Source: Nocardia xishanensis NBRC 101358
GTDB taxonomy: Bacteria > Actinomycetota > Actinomycetes > Mycobacteriales > Mycobacteriaceae
DNA length: 64,000 nt
Assembly: GCF_001613365.1 (NCBI RefSeq)
Contig: NZ_BDCF01000022.1
Span: 52,414-116,413, forward strand
Direction of reading: 5' to 3'
The notes below the pieces were generated by a model. It did not search any database, had not been told where the DNA came from, and was given only the letters and a program-made list of their open reading frames with translations. Each line of letters starts with the position of its first letter. Position 1 is the first letter of the stretch. The position numbers were made by a program, and so were the translations under genes. Positions 7,441 through 15,910 of this stretch are shown here, piece by piece.

Positions 7441-8643
7441 ATGCCACCACCGAGCAGCGCCGACGACGCCGCGGCGGCGTCCGATGCCGCCGTGGCGGCC
7501 GCGGCCGAGCGGCTGATCGATCTGTCGCACGCCATTCACGCCGAGCCGGAGCTGGCTTTCGAGGAGACGCGCAGCGTCGCCAAGGTCATCGAGCCGCTCG
7601 CCGAGCGCGGTTTCGACGTCAGTACCGGCGTCGCAGACCTGCCGACGGCGTTTCGCGCGGGCTACGGAAGCGGGCCGCTGACGGTCGGCATCTGCGCCGA
7701 ATACGACGCACTGCCCGGGATCGGGCACGCCTGCGGGCACAACATCATCGCCGCGTCGGCCGTCGGCGCCGCGCTCGGTCTCGCCGAGGTGGCCGACGAA
7801 CTCGGCATCACCGTTGTGGTGCTCGGTACGCCCGCCGAGGAGAGCGGCGGCGGCAAGGTTCTCATGCTGGAGCGCGGCGTCTTCGACGACATCGCGATGG
7901 CGATGATGGTGCACCCGGGTCCGTACGACATCGCGGGCGCGCACTCGCTGGCCCTCGCCGACATCGGCGTGATCTTCCACGGGCACGAGGCGCACGCCAG
8001 CGCGGCACCTGAGCACGGCCGCAACGCGGGAGATGCGGTCACCGTCGCGCAGGTAGCTCTTGGTTTGCTGAGGCAGCATCTTCACCCTGGTCAGCAACTT
8101 CACGGTATAGTCAGCGACGGTGGCGTAGCCCCCAACATCGTGCCCGGACGTGCGGAACTGCTGTACTACCTACGCGCAGTCGACTCCGCATCTCTCGACG
8201 ATCTGATGCGACGAGCGTCGGCTTGTTTCGAGGCGGGCGCCATCGCGACCGGCTGCACCCACGAAATCCGGACGCTCGCGCCGACATATACCGAGTTGAC
8301 GCCCGATCCGGCGTTACTGTGTGCCTATCGCGAGCAGATCGCCGACCTCGGACGGGTGCCGATCGCACCGGAGCTCGAGGCGCAGCGACCGCTCGGCAGC
8401 ACCGATATGGGCAATGTCACCAACGTCATCCCGGGCATTCATCCGGTCATCGGCATTGATGCCGGTGGGGCGGTGACACATCAACCGGGGTTCGCCGCGG
8501 CCAGTGTCAACGCCTCGGCGGATCGCGCCGTAACCGATGGCGCGGTCGCGCTCGCGCGTACCGCAATCGCCGTCGCCCGCGATGAAAAACACAGAGACAG
8601 GTTGTTGCAACGACTCGTTCAACGACAGGAGGACATTCGGTGA
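7441..8643 (+). CDS. amiB1: M20 family amidohydrolase (AmiB1-like)
   Basis: A 400-residue M20D metallopeptidase-like enzyme expected to remove acyl or aminobenzoyl groups from amino acids. Metal-binding motifs are visible: CAEYDALPGIGHACGHN (about residues 85-100), PAEESGGGK (about 130-138) and the dimerisation-domain histidine in FHGHEAHASAAPEHGRNA. The start is ATG 7441. The gene matches M. tuberculosis Rv3306c in position and class, and its TGA overlaps the GTG start of the next M20 gene, so the two are probably translated together. A stretch near 8050-8120 has lower GC than its surroundings but stays in frame. Confidence 0.9.
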   Translation: MPPPSSADDAAAASDAAVAAAAERLIDLSHAIHAEPELAFEETRSVAKVIEPLAERGFDVSTGVADLPTAFRAGYGSGPLTVGICAEYDALPGIGHACGHNIIAASAVGAALGLAEVADELGITVVVLGTPAEESGGGKVLMLERGVFDDIAMAMMVHPGPYDIAGAHSLALADIGVIFHGHEAHASAAPEHGRNAGDAVTVAQVALGLLRQHLHPGQQLHGIVSDGGVAPNIVPGRAELLYYLRAVDSASLDDLMRRASACFEAGAIATGCTHEIRTLAPTYTELTPDPALLCAYREQIADLGRVPIAPELEAQRPLGSTDMGNVTNVIPGIHPVIGIDAGGAVTHQPGFAAASVNASADRAVTDGAVALARTAIAVARDEKHRDRLLQRLVQRQEDIR

Positions 8644-9980
8644 GCACTACAGGCCGACCGGCGGCGCGAGCGACGGGCCAGGAGGCGGCGCGCGCTACCA
8701 CCGAGGGCCCCGCGAGTGCCGCATTGTCGAACACCTCGGCGCGAGCCACCGGGCCCAAGGGCGCGGCGTGCCTGAACCAGGAGGCGCCGGGCGGCGTCGC
8801 GACGAACAGCGTCGTGACCGGCCCGGATGCGGTCGATTCGTGGCTGGCCGAGCACGCGGTCGACCTCGTGCAATGGCGCAGGCACATCCACGCCAACCCC
8901 GAGTTGTCCCGCACCGAGTTCGGCACCACCGAGTTCGTCGCGGCCTGGCTGACCAAGGCGGGTCTCTCGCCGCAGAAGATGCCGGGCGGCACCGGTCTGA
9001 TCTGCGACATCGGCCCCGATGGCCCGCGCATCGGCCTGCGCGCCGACATGGACGCGCTCCCGCTGCAGGAGTTCACCGGTCTCCCCTTCGCCTCGACCGT
9101 GCCCGGCGTCTCGCACGCCTGCGGCCACGACGCGCACACCACGATCCTGCTCGGCACCGCGCTCGCCCTCGCCGAGGTGCCCGATCTGCCGGTCGGCGTG
9201 CGGCTGGTTTTCCAGCCCGCCGAGGAAGTGATGCCGGGCGGCGCGATCGACCTGGTCGCCGCGGGTGTGATGGAAGGCGTGGAGCGGATCTTCGCGCTGC
9301 ACTGCGATCCGCGCCTCGAGGTCGGCCGCGTCGGCATCCGCGTCGGCGCGATCACCTCGGCCGCCGACACCATCGAGCTGGTGCTCGACTCGCCGGGCGG
9401 CCACACCTCGCGGCCGCACCTGACGAGCGACCTCGTCTACGCGATCGGCACCGTGATCACCGGCCTGCCCGGCCTGCTCAGCCGCCGCATCGATCCGCGG
9501 ACCAGCACCGTGATGGTGTGGGGCGCGGTGTCGGCGGGCAAGGCGCCGAACGCCATACCGCAGACGGGCATGCTCACCGGAACCGTCCGCACCGGTGACC
9601 ACGCGACGTGGTCGCTGCTCGAGCCGATGGTGCACGAGATCGTCGACGGTCTGCTCGCGCCGACCGGGGTGCGATACCAGCTCAACTACCGCCGCGGCGT
9701 GCCGCCCGTGGTCAACGACGAGCACTCGACCAGGCTCTTCGAGGACGCGATCCGCGCGCTCGGCCCCGACGCGCTGGCCGACACCATCCAGTCCGGTGGC
9801 GGCGAGGATTTCTCCTGGTACCTGGAGGAGGTGCCGGGCGCGATGGCGCGCCTCGGCGTCTGGTCCGGCCACGGTGAACAGCTCGATCTGCACCAGCCGA
9901 CCTTCGACCTCGACGAGCGCGCGCTCGAGGTGGGCGTGCGGGTGCTGTCGAACATCGTGCTCCAGCAGCCGCCGCGCTGA
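8640..9980 (+). CDS. amiA1: M20 family amidohydrolase (AmiA1-like)
   Basis: A 446-residue M20 amidohydrolase of the N-acyl-amino-acid/IAA-Leu hydrolase type. Motifs in order: the substrate-end RRHIHANPELSRTEF (about 81-95), LRADMDALPLQEFTGL, HACGHDAHTTILLG (Cys and His metal ligands), FQPAEEVMPGGA and, at the C-terminus, GGGEDFSWYLEEVPG. The GTG start at 8640 overlaps the stop of the preceding M20 gene (GTGA). This gives about 65 extra N-terminal residues rich in Ala and Thr ahead of the catalytic domain; a later start is possible, but coupling supports this one. It corresponds to M. tuberculosis Rv3305c. Confidence 0.9.
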   Translation: MSTTGRPAARATGQEAARATTEGPASAALSNTSARATGPKGAACLNQEAPGGVATNSVVTGPDAVDSWLAEHAVDLVQWRRHIHANPELSRTEFGTTEFVAAWLTKAGLSPQKMPGGTGLICDIGPDGPRIGLRADMDALPLQEFTGLPFASTVPGVSHACGHDAHTTILLGTALALAEVPDLPVGVRLVFQPAEEVMPGGAIDLVAAGVMEGVERIFALHCDPRLEVGRVGIRVGAITSAADTIELVLDSPGGHTSRPHLTSDLVYAIGTVITGLPGLLSRRIDPRTSTVMVWGAVSAGKAPNAIPQTGMLTGTVRTGDHATWSLLEPMVHEIVDGLLAPTGVRYQLNYRRGVPPVVNDEHSTRLFEDAIRALGPDALADTIQSGGGEDFSWYLEEVPGAMARLGVWSGHGEQLDLHQPTFDLDERALEVGVRVLSNIVLQQPPR

Positions 9981-10028
9981 GTTCTCGCGAAGAGCCGAGT
10001 TCTCGCAGAAAGACTCGAGTAGTCGAAA

Positions 10029-10077
10029 CGAGAGAACCCCGCCGCCCGGGTGAGCGCCCGGCGGCGGGGTTCTCTCG
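10029..10077. terminator. Bidirectional terminator hairpin
   Basis: An 18-bp perfect stem (CGAGAGAACCCCGCCGCC with its complement) surrounds a GC-rich centre. It lies between the convergent amiA1 and cyclotransferase genes, with T-containing flanks on both sides. It can serve both. Confidence 0.8.
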
Positions 10078-10084
10078 TTCGTTC

Positions 10085-10564
10085 TCAGATCGAGTAGTTT
10101 CCTGGTCCCACGTTGCGGCTGTTCCTGGTGCGTAGCGCGTGCACGTATTCCTCTGGCGCGCCCGCCTTTTCGGCCGCGTCCGCCATCACGCCGAGGTAGC
10201 GCGCGGAGGGTAGGCCGCCCTCGTAGGCGTCCAGCACGTACAGCCAGGCCAGCCGCGGCTCGGTGCCGCTGCCCGGACTGGGCGTGACGCGCAACCGGAT
10301 CTTCTTGTGGATGCCGAAGTCCGAGCCCTCCCAGCGGTCGAGCAGTTGCTCGTCCTCGGGTGAGACGTCGTAGAGCACGACGAACACCCGCGACCCCGGA
10401 TCCTCTACGACCGTCGCCAGCGGCCCTTCCCACCCGATGTCGTCGCCGGCGAAGGTCAATCGCCAGCCCTCCAACCAGCCGGTACCGGACATGGGGGAGT
10501 GCGGACAGCGCTCGAGCATTTGGGTCGAGTCCATGTTGGACCCGTAGGCGGCGTAGATCGGCAC
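10085..10564 (-). CDS. Gamma-glutamylcyclotransferase-like protein
   Basis: About 159 residues. The fold signature YAAYGSNM near the N-terminus is the substrate-binding YGSN loop of the GGCT/AIG2 superfamily, followed by VVEDPGSRVFVVLYDVSPEDEQLLDRWEG, where the acid in the helix is the expected catalytic region. Such proteins release 5-oxoproline from gamma-glutamyl peptides. I place the start at GTG 10564 (MPIYAAYGSNM); a TTG two codons upstream at 10570 is the alternative, and neither has a clear ribosome-binding site. The gene matches M. tuberculosis Rv3304 by position between amiA1 and lpdA. The natural substrate is unknown. Confidence 0.85.
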   Translation of the reverse strand: MPIYAAYGSNMDSTQMLERCPHSPMSGTGWLEGWRLTFAGDDIGWEGPLATVVEDPGSRVFVVLYDVSPEDEQLLDRWEGSDFGIHKKIRLRVTPSPGSGTEPRLAWLYVLDAYEGGLPSARYLGVMADAAEKAGAPEEYVHALRTRNSRNVGPGNYSI

Positions 10565-10726
10565 CTGCAAAGGGTAGCCAATGATGCCACCGGATCGCCG
10601 CTATCCCGCCCACATGACGCCGTGTTCCCGGCGCAACGGCCAGGTGTGGCGCGACCGACAACGGCCCGACCACTAACGTTAGCCAGGTACCGGAGATCCC
10701 GGTCGACAGCTCGAGCGGAGGTATCC

Positions 10727-12136
10727 ATGACCCGCATTGCGATCATCGGTGGCGGACCGGCCGGTTATGAGGCGGCCCTCGTCGCGGCACAGCACGGCGC
10801 GGACGTGACACTGATCGACCGCGACGGCATCGGTGGCGCGTGTGTGTTGTGGGACTGCGTCCCTTCCAAGACCTTCATCGCCTCGACCGGAGTGCGCACG
10901 GATCTGCGCCGGGCCAGGGACCTCGGAATCACGCTCGATCCGAGCCAGGCGGGCGTCCAGCTGCCCGAGGTGAACGCGCGCGTCAAGGCGCTGGCACTGG
11001 CCCAGTCCTCCGATATCCGTTCCAAGCTGCAGTCCGCGGGCGTGACCGTGCTCTCCGGCTGCGCCAAGCTGGCCGAGAACGGGGGAGGCCGGGCGCCGCA
11101 TCGCGTGCTGGTGAAGCTCGACGCGGGCCGCGAGCGCGAACGGACGATCGAGGCCGAGGTGGTGCTGATCGCCACCGGAGCGAGCCCGCGCGTGCTGCCA
11201 GGCGCCGAACCCGACGGCGAACGCATCCTGAACTGGCGTCAGCTCTACGACCTGCGCGAGCTGCCGGAGACCCTGGTGGTGGTCGGTTCCGGTGTGACCG
11301 GCGCCGAATTCGTCTCCGCCTACACGGAATTGGGCGTCCGGGTGAAGCTGGTGTCCAGCCGCGACCGGGTGCTGCCCCACGAGGACGCCGACGCCGCCCT
11401 CGTGCTGGAGGAAGCGCTGGCCGAGCGCGGCGTCGAGTTGGTGAAGCACGCGCGAGCCGACGCCGTCGAGCGCACCGCGGAAGGCATCGTGGTCAAGCTT
11501 TCCGACGGCCGCACCGTCGCGGGCACGCACGCGCTGATGACCGTCGGTTCCACACCGAACACCGAGGACCTCGGCCTGGAGGAGGCGGGCGTCGAGCTCG
11601 ATCGCGGCGGCTACCTGCGGGTCGATCGCGTCTCGCGCACTTCGGTGTCCGGCATCTACGCCGCGGGCGACTGCACCGGCCTGCTTCCGCTCGCCTCGGT
11701 GGCCGCTATGCAGGGGCGCATCGCGATGTATCACGCGCTGGGTGAGGGCGTCAGCCCGATCCGGCTCAAGACCGTCGCCTCGGCCGTTTTTACCCGGCCG
11801 GAGATCGCCACGGTCGGCGTCAGCCAGAACGCGATCGACAACGGCGAGGTGCCCGCGCGCACCGTGATGCTGCCGCTGAACACCAACCCGCGGGCCAAGA
11901 TGTCGAGTCTTCGCCGCGGCTTCGTCAAGATCTTCTGCCGCCCGGCCACCGGTGTGGTGATCGGCGGCGTCGTGGTCGCGCCGATCGCCTCCGAGCTGAT
12001 CCTGCCGATCGCGCTCGCGGTGCAGAACAACCTGACCGTCAACGATCTCGCCCAGACCTTCTCGGTGTACCCGTCGCTGACCGGCTCGGTCACCGAGGCC
12101 GCCCGCCTCCTCATGCGCCACGACGATCTGGATTGA
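10727..12136 (+). CDS. lpdA: LpdA-type NAD(P)H quinone reductase (flavoprotein disulfide reductase family)
   Basis: A 469-residue two-dinucleotide-fold flavoprotein. The FAD motif GGGPAGYEAA starts at residue 8, the CxxxxC element GGACVLWDCVPSK gives C39 and C44, and the NAD(P) motif VVGSGVTGAEF lies near 188. The C-terminus lacks the His-Glu dyad of lipoamide dehydrogenases: HPTLSE is replaced by YPSLTG (about Y448-G453). M. tuberculosis Rv3303c, syntenic here, is a quinone reductase that also lacks that dyad and, as I recall, has Ala in place of the first cysteine. Start ATG 10727 has GGAGG about 6 nt upstream. Lipoamide dehydrogenase activity is unlikely; reduction of quinones or other disulfides is the better guess. 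Confidence 0.92.
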   Translation: MTRIAIIGGGPAGYEAALVAAQHGADVTLIDRDGIGGACVLWDCVPSKTFIASTGVRTDLRRARDLGITLDPSQAGVQLPEVNARVKALALAQSSDIRSKLQSAGVTVLSGCAKLAENGGGRAPHRVLVKLDAGRERERTIEAEVVLIATGASPRVLPGAEPDGERILNWRQLYDLRELPETLVVVGSGVTGAEFVSAYTELGVRVKLVSSRDRVLPHEDADAALVLEEALAERGVELVKHARADAVERTAEGIVVKLSDGRTVAGTHALMTVGSTPNTEDLGLEEAGVELDRGGYLRVDRVSRTSVSGIYAAGDCTGLLPLASVAAMQGRIAMYHALGEGVSPIRLKTVASAVFTRPEIATVGVSQNAIDNGEVPARTVMLPLNTNPRAKMSSLRRGFVKIFCRPATGVVIGGVVVAPIASELILPIALAVQNNLTVNDLAQTFSVYPSLTGSVTEAARLLMRHDDLD

Positions 12137-12415
12137 CGCGCCGCGCCGCGGTTCTCGCGGCGCCATCGCTCGACGCGTCGAGTGACGTTGTCGGCTCGGG
12201 TATTTCACCGCGTTGCCTGCACGGCGCAACTGTGGTTGACTGCCCGCAGAGATGCGATCGGCGGGCGGTCGCGTGGTTCTGGTGTGGGGGGAAGGTCCTT
12301 TCCGAAACCGAACAGCGAACGGCCCTCGGGTAGTTCGGCGATCGCGGCGCGTCTCACCAGGGACAAAACTGAGTGCGACCGAATCGGCCGCACCCGGGAA
12401 AGGGATTGGCGAAAA

Positions 12416-13489
12416 GTGAAACATCGTAAGCCGAGTCGGGCGCAGCGAGCGATGGCTAGCACATCGTTGCCACTGGCCACCGCGGCCGCTGTGGCTACAT
12501 TGTTCGCGGCGCCGGCGGGGGCAGTTCCGAACGATCCGAGCACACCGACCACACCGGCTCCGGTGCAGCCTGGCACCGAGACGCCGCAGGCCGAGAACAC
12601 GCCGGAGACCACGCAGCCGCAGCCGGGCAAGCCCGAGCAGGCGGACCCGAACAAGCCGGAGGCGAAGCCGACGCCGAGCCAGCCGGGTGTCACCACTCCG
12701 GATCCGAACCAGGTGATGCCGGATCCGAAGAAGGACCCGAAGCTAGCGGCGCCGACCCAGCCGGGTGTCACCACGCCGCGCGTCGCGCCGCTGCCGGTGC
12801 CGGGGCAGGTCGAGCCCGTGCAGCCGGTCGTCGTCGTTCCCGGCACCGAGTCGAACGACCCGAAGCCGGGGCAGCCGGGCCAAACGCGGCCGGGCGGCGA
12901 GAGCGGTGCCCAGCCGGGTGGCGACGCCGACGCGCGCGCCGCGCAGCCGGAAAAGCCGCGCTCCGCAACGCCTTCGGAGTCGGAGACGCTGGTGCAGCAG
13001 CCGCGCTGGGAGGCCCCGCGCCTGCAGACCGCGCCCGCCGCGCCGGTCGTCGAAATGACCGGCCCGCACCAGGAATTCGGCGCCAACATCGACGGCGGCG
13101 CCGTGCTGCCCGGTTTCGTGGCCAACACCCACCACTTCCGGAACGAGGCCGGTTACGTCGGCACTGTCGGTTACAACACCCCGACCGGTAAGGGCGAGGC
13201 CGGTGTGTCGGTCGAGTTCGTCGACGTCAACACGATCAAGGTCACCAGCTACACCGGTGGCGAGGGTCTGGCGCCCAACACGAGCTCCTTCGTGCTCGAC
13301 ACCACCCAGGTGAACCTGGCCAAGGCGTCGGTCGAGCAGTGGATCGCCGCTCAGCCGGGTGGCGCCGCCGCGCTGGAAGCCGCCGCGCAGGTTAAACTTC
13401 CGCCGATTGTTCCGCCGGGCGAGTTGGCTCCGCAGACGGTCGACGTGGCTGGCGTGACCACGCAGTGGGGTGGCTCGTTCCAGTACTGA
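12416..13489 (+). CDS. Secreted proline-rich protein with C-terminal domain
   Basis: This 357-residue protein starts at GTG 12416 with an AGGG element upstream. Residues about 1-40 form a signal peptide (basic start KHRKPSRAQR, hydrophobic LATAAAVATLFAAPAGA, likely cleavage after AGA). Residues 40-215 are Pro/Thr/Gln/Glu-rich low complexity with several PGVTTP and QPG repeats, typical of cell-wall-spanning segments. Residues 215-357 look folded (QEFGANIDGGAVLPGFVANT, then beta-strand-like segments). This end recalls MspA-type beta structures only loosely, and I do not assign a family. It is followed by a hairpin and by another Pro-rich membrane protein, so both are probably envelope proteins. 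Confidence 0.8.
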   Translation: MKHRKPSRAQRAMASTSLPLATAAAVATLFAAPAGAVPNDPSTPTTPAPVQPGTETPQAENTPETTQPQPGKPEQADPNKPEAKPTPSQPGVTTPDPNQVMPDPKKDPKLAAPTQPGVTTPRVAPLPVPGQVEPVQPVVVVPGTESNDPKPGQPGQTRPGGESGAQPGGDADARAAQPEKPRSATPSESETLVQQPRWEAPRLQTAPAAPVVEMTGPHQEFGANIDGGAVLPGFVANTHHFRNEAGYVGTVGYNTPTGKGEAGVSVEFVDVNTIKVTSYTGGEGLAPNTSSFVLDTTQVNLAKASVEQWIAAQPGGAAALEAAAQVKLPPIVPPGELAPQTVDVAGVTTQWGGSFQY

Positions 13490-13506
13490 CACGAGCTGTT
13501 CAACGG

Positions 13507-13534
13507 GTGGGGCGGTCGTTCTCGACCGCCCCAC
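13507..13534 (+). terminator. Terminator-like hairpin
   Basis: A 12-bp perfect stem (GTGGGGCGGTCG and its complement) with a TTCT loop lies 17 bp after the stop of the secreted proline-rich gene and ends 26 bp before the next start. It has no long T tract. It may terminate or attenuate transcription into the next gene. Confidence 0.65.
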
Positions 13535-13559
13535 ACGTGTGTTCTGGAAAGGATTGGGT

Positions 13560-14621
13560 GTGGGCTCCGAGGGTGACGCGAAGGACAACGAAGCCGACCG
13601 GCCCGGGTCACAGTTCGGTCCGCCGCTGAACGAGTTCGGCCCGCCGACCGGGGATTTCGGCCCGCCGGTCGGCGGCGGCTTCGGTCCGCCGGTGAGCGAG
13701 TTCGGTGGTCCACAGCTGGGCGAGGTCGGTCCGCAGTGGCCCGAGCCCGCGGGCGATCATCCGGACGTCGGCTGGCGGCCCGCCGCCGAATCGCCGCCCG
13801 TCCCGCCGACGCCGCCGCAGTATCGCGCGCCCGACGCCACGGTCTTCCCGGACACCCCGCCCGCACCGCCGGCGCGCCCCGCGCCCGAGGCCGAACGGGA
13901 CGTGTCCTCCGATGCGACCGTCCGGCACACCGTCGCGCCCGCGGGCGCGACGCCAGAACGCTGGTGGAACAGCCCGAGCGAATCCGGCGAGGTGCCGAAG
14001 CCGCCGCCGAGCAAGTCCGACGCCGGGTTGTCCTGGGCCGACGATCCGATCGCCAAGCGGCTCGCGCCGAGTGCGCCCGTCGCGTCCTCCAGCAGCTCCG
14101 GCGGGAGCAACACCCGCTGGATCGTGCTGGGTGTCGCTGCCGCGCTCGCCGTGCTGATCGGTCTCGTTGTGACGATCGTCGCGGTCAACGGGGGCGATGA
14201 CGAAGGCGCGACCGCCGCGCCGCCGCCTGTTTCTACCAGCGCCGCCGGAGGATGCCCGTCCGCCCGCGACGGCAATATGACCCGCGGCAACGGCCCTGGC
14301 GGCACCGACAGCGGCCCGGACGCCATCCTCGGCTTCCAGTACGCGTTCTATGTCGAGCGCAGCGGCGAGCGGGTGCGCAAGTTCGTCGCGCCGGACGCGG
14401 TGAACATCTCGACCGGCGAGGTCATCCAGAAGGCCATCGACGAGCTGATCCCGAAGGGGACGACGCACTGCCTCTGGATGTTCGAGGTCACGCCTGGCAC
14501 CTACGAGGTGGACCTGCGTGAGCATCGTCCCGACGGCTCGACGATCGTCTACAAGCAGACCGTGACCACGGTGGAGAAGGACGGCAAGACCCTGGTCTCG
14601 TCCATCAAGGAGCGTCCGTAA
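13560..14621 (+). CDS. Single-pass membrane protein with FGPP repeats
   Basis: 353 residues starting at GTG 13560, with GAAAGGA about 8 nt upstream. Residues about 15-50 repeat the unit FGPPxxEFGPP at least five times. Residues 50-180 are Pro-rich and cytosolic, one transmembrane helix follows (WIVLGVAAALAVLIGLVVTI, about 182-204), then a Thr/Ser linker and an extracytoplasmic domain of about 110 residues with three cysteines (CPSARDG, HCLWMF), ending VSSIKERP. The arrangement resembles actinobacterial membrane-anchored proteins with a disordered cytosolic arm. No known domain is recognised. It may work with the secreted protein upstream. Confidence 0.75.
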   Translation: MGSEGDAKDNEADRPGSQFGPPLNEFGPPTGDFGPPVGGGFGPPVSEFGGPQLGEVGPQWPEPAGDHPDVGWRPAAESPPVPPTPPQYRAPDATVFPDTPPAPPARPAPEAERDVSSDATVRHTVAPAGATPERWWNSPSESGEVPKPPPSKSDAGLSWADDPIAKRLAPSAPVASSSSSGGSNTRWIVLGVAAALAVLIGLVVTIVAVNGGDDEGATAAPPPVSTSAAGGCPSARDGNMTRGNGPGGTDSGPDAILGFQYAFYVERSGERVRKFVAPDAVNISTGEVIQKAIDELIPKGTTHCLWMFEVTPGTYEVDLREHRPDGSTIVYKQTVTTVEKDGKTLVSSIKERP

Positions 14622-14622
14622 T

Positions 14623-14637
14623 TCTCATATTTTGAGA
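14623..14637. promoter_or_regulatory. AT-rich inverted repeat upstream of aminotransferase
   Basis: TCTCA-TATTT-TGAGA lies in an AT-rich island unusual for this genome, with TCATATT repeated 20 bp further on. It begins just after the stop of the preceding gene and about 75 bp before the aminotransferase start. A repressor or Lrp-type site is possible. Confidence 0.5.
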
Positions 14638-14712
14638 TAGGAATTTCATATTCTGGTAGCGATGTGCGACAGTGGGATATCGCGTACCGTGGCGTTCCCC
14701 TGGGAGGTTTCC

Positions 14713-15891
14713 ATGTCGCCGACTGTTCCACCGCTGGCAGGCAAGCTCGGCGGACTGAAGAGCTCGGCGATTCGTGACCTGCTCAAGCTGACCGCGCGGG
14801 CCGAGGTGATCAGCCTCGCGGGCGGACTGCCGGACGCGGAACTGATGCCGCGCGAGCGCATCGCGACGGCGGCCGATTCGGCGCTGCGCGGCAGCGGCTG
14901 CCTCCAGTACACCGAATCGCCCGGCTGGGCCCCGCTGCGCGACGTGCTCGCCGAGCGCGAGTCCGGCCGCCTCGGGCGCTCGGTGCCGCTCGACGAGGTG
15001 TTCGTGACGCACGGTTCGCAGCAGGCGCTGTCGCTGCTGGCCGAGGTGCTGCTCGATCCCGGCGCGCTGGTGGTCGTCGAGGACCCGGCGTACGTCGGCG
15101 CGCTCCAGGTCTTCCGCGCGGCCGGTGCGCGCATCGTCGCGGTGCCGCTGGACGGCGAGGGCATGCGCGTCGACGTGCTGCGCGATTTGCTCGCGCGCGG
15201 CGAGCGGCCCGCGGTCGTCCACACGGTGAGCAACTTCCACAACCCCGGCGGGGTGACCATGAGCAGCGCGCGTCGCCGCGAACTCGCCGAACTCGCGCAG
15301 GCCCAAGGCTTCTGGGTCATCGAGGACGACCCGTACGGTGAACTCTGGTTCGACCAGCCCGCCCCGGAACCGGTGGCGACCTACTCGCCCAACGTGATTC
15401 GGCTCTCCAGTGCGTCCAAGATCCTGTCGCCGAGCCTGCGGGTCGGTTGGATGGTCGCCCCCGACCCCGTGTGCAGGGCGGTGGAACTGCTGAAACAGGG
15501 CGCGGATCTGTGCGGTTCGGCGCTCACCCAGCAGATCGCCGCGGAGCTCCTCGCGGACCGGGACTGGCTCACCACTCACGTCGACCACGTCCGTGGCGTC
15601 TACGGCGAACGGGCCAAGGCCCTGGTGCACGCGGTGCGCGCCCGCTTCGGCGACCGCGTCGTCTGCACCGACGCCGCGGGCGGCATGTTCGTGTGGGCCG
15701 ACTTCACCGATGGCACCGACACCCAGCTGCTGCTGCCGCGCGCCTTGGACGCGGGCGTCGCCTACGTGCCCGGCGCGGCGTTCGCCGTCGAGAACGGCTA
15801 CCGCAACTCGATGCGCATGTGCTTCACCACCTCCGACGCGGCCGTGCTCGAGCAGGCGGTCGACCGGCTGGCCACGGCGCACGCCGGATGA
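14713..15891 (+). CDS. PLP-dependent aminotransferase (2-aminoadipate/aromatic type)
   Basis: 392 residues of fold-type I, class I/II aminotransferase. Visible are LAGGLPDAELMPRE near the N-terminus, YTESPGWAPLRDVLAERE, the HGSQQALSLL helix, the NFHNPGG motif, DDPYGELWF with the PLP-ring Asp, and the Schiff-base lysine in SSASKILSPSLRVGW (K near 236). This set is typical of the LysN/2-aminoadipate and MocR-related aminotransferases, without a DNA-binding domain. ATG 14713 follows GGGAGG by 5 nt. It is monocistronic and convergent with glpK. Substrate specificity cannot be read from sequence. Confidence 0.9.
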   Translation: MSPTVPPLAGKLGGLKSSAIRDLLKLTARAEVISLAGGLPDAELMPRERIATAADSALRGSGCLQYTESPGWAPLRDVLAERESGRLGRSVPLDEVFVTHGSQQALSLLAEVLLDPGALVVVEDPAYVGALQVFRAAGARIVAVPLDGEGMRVDVLRDLLARGERPAVVHTVSNFHNPGGVTMSSARRRELAELAQAQGFWVIEDDPYGELWFDQPAPEPVATYSPNVIRLSSASKILSPSLRVGWMVAPDPVCRAVELLKQGADLCGSALTQQIAAELLADRDWLTTHVDHVRGVYGERAKALVHAVRARFGDRVVCTDAAGGMFVWADFTDGTDTQLLLPRALDAGVAYVPGAAFAVENGYRNSMRMCFTTSDAAVLEQAVDRLATAHAG

Positions 15892-15910
15892 CGCGCCGCC
15901 CGCCCCGCGT

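Noticed and set aside
12182..12415. Upstream extension of the secreted proline-rich protein
   Set aside because: It would place about 78 residues before a clear signal peptide, and the GTG at 12416 has a nearby ribosome-binding element.
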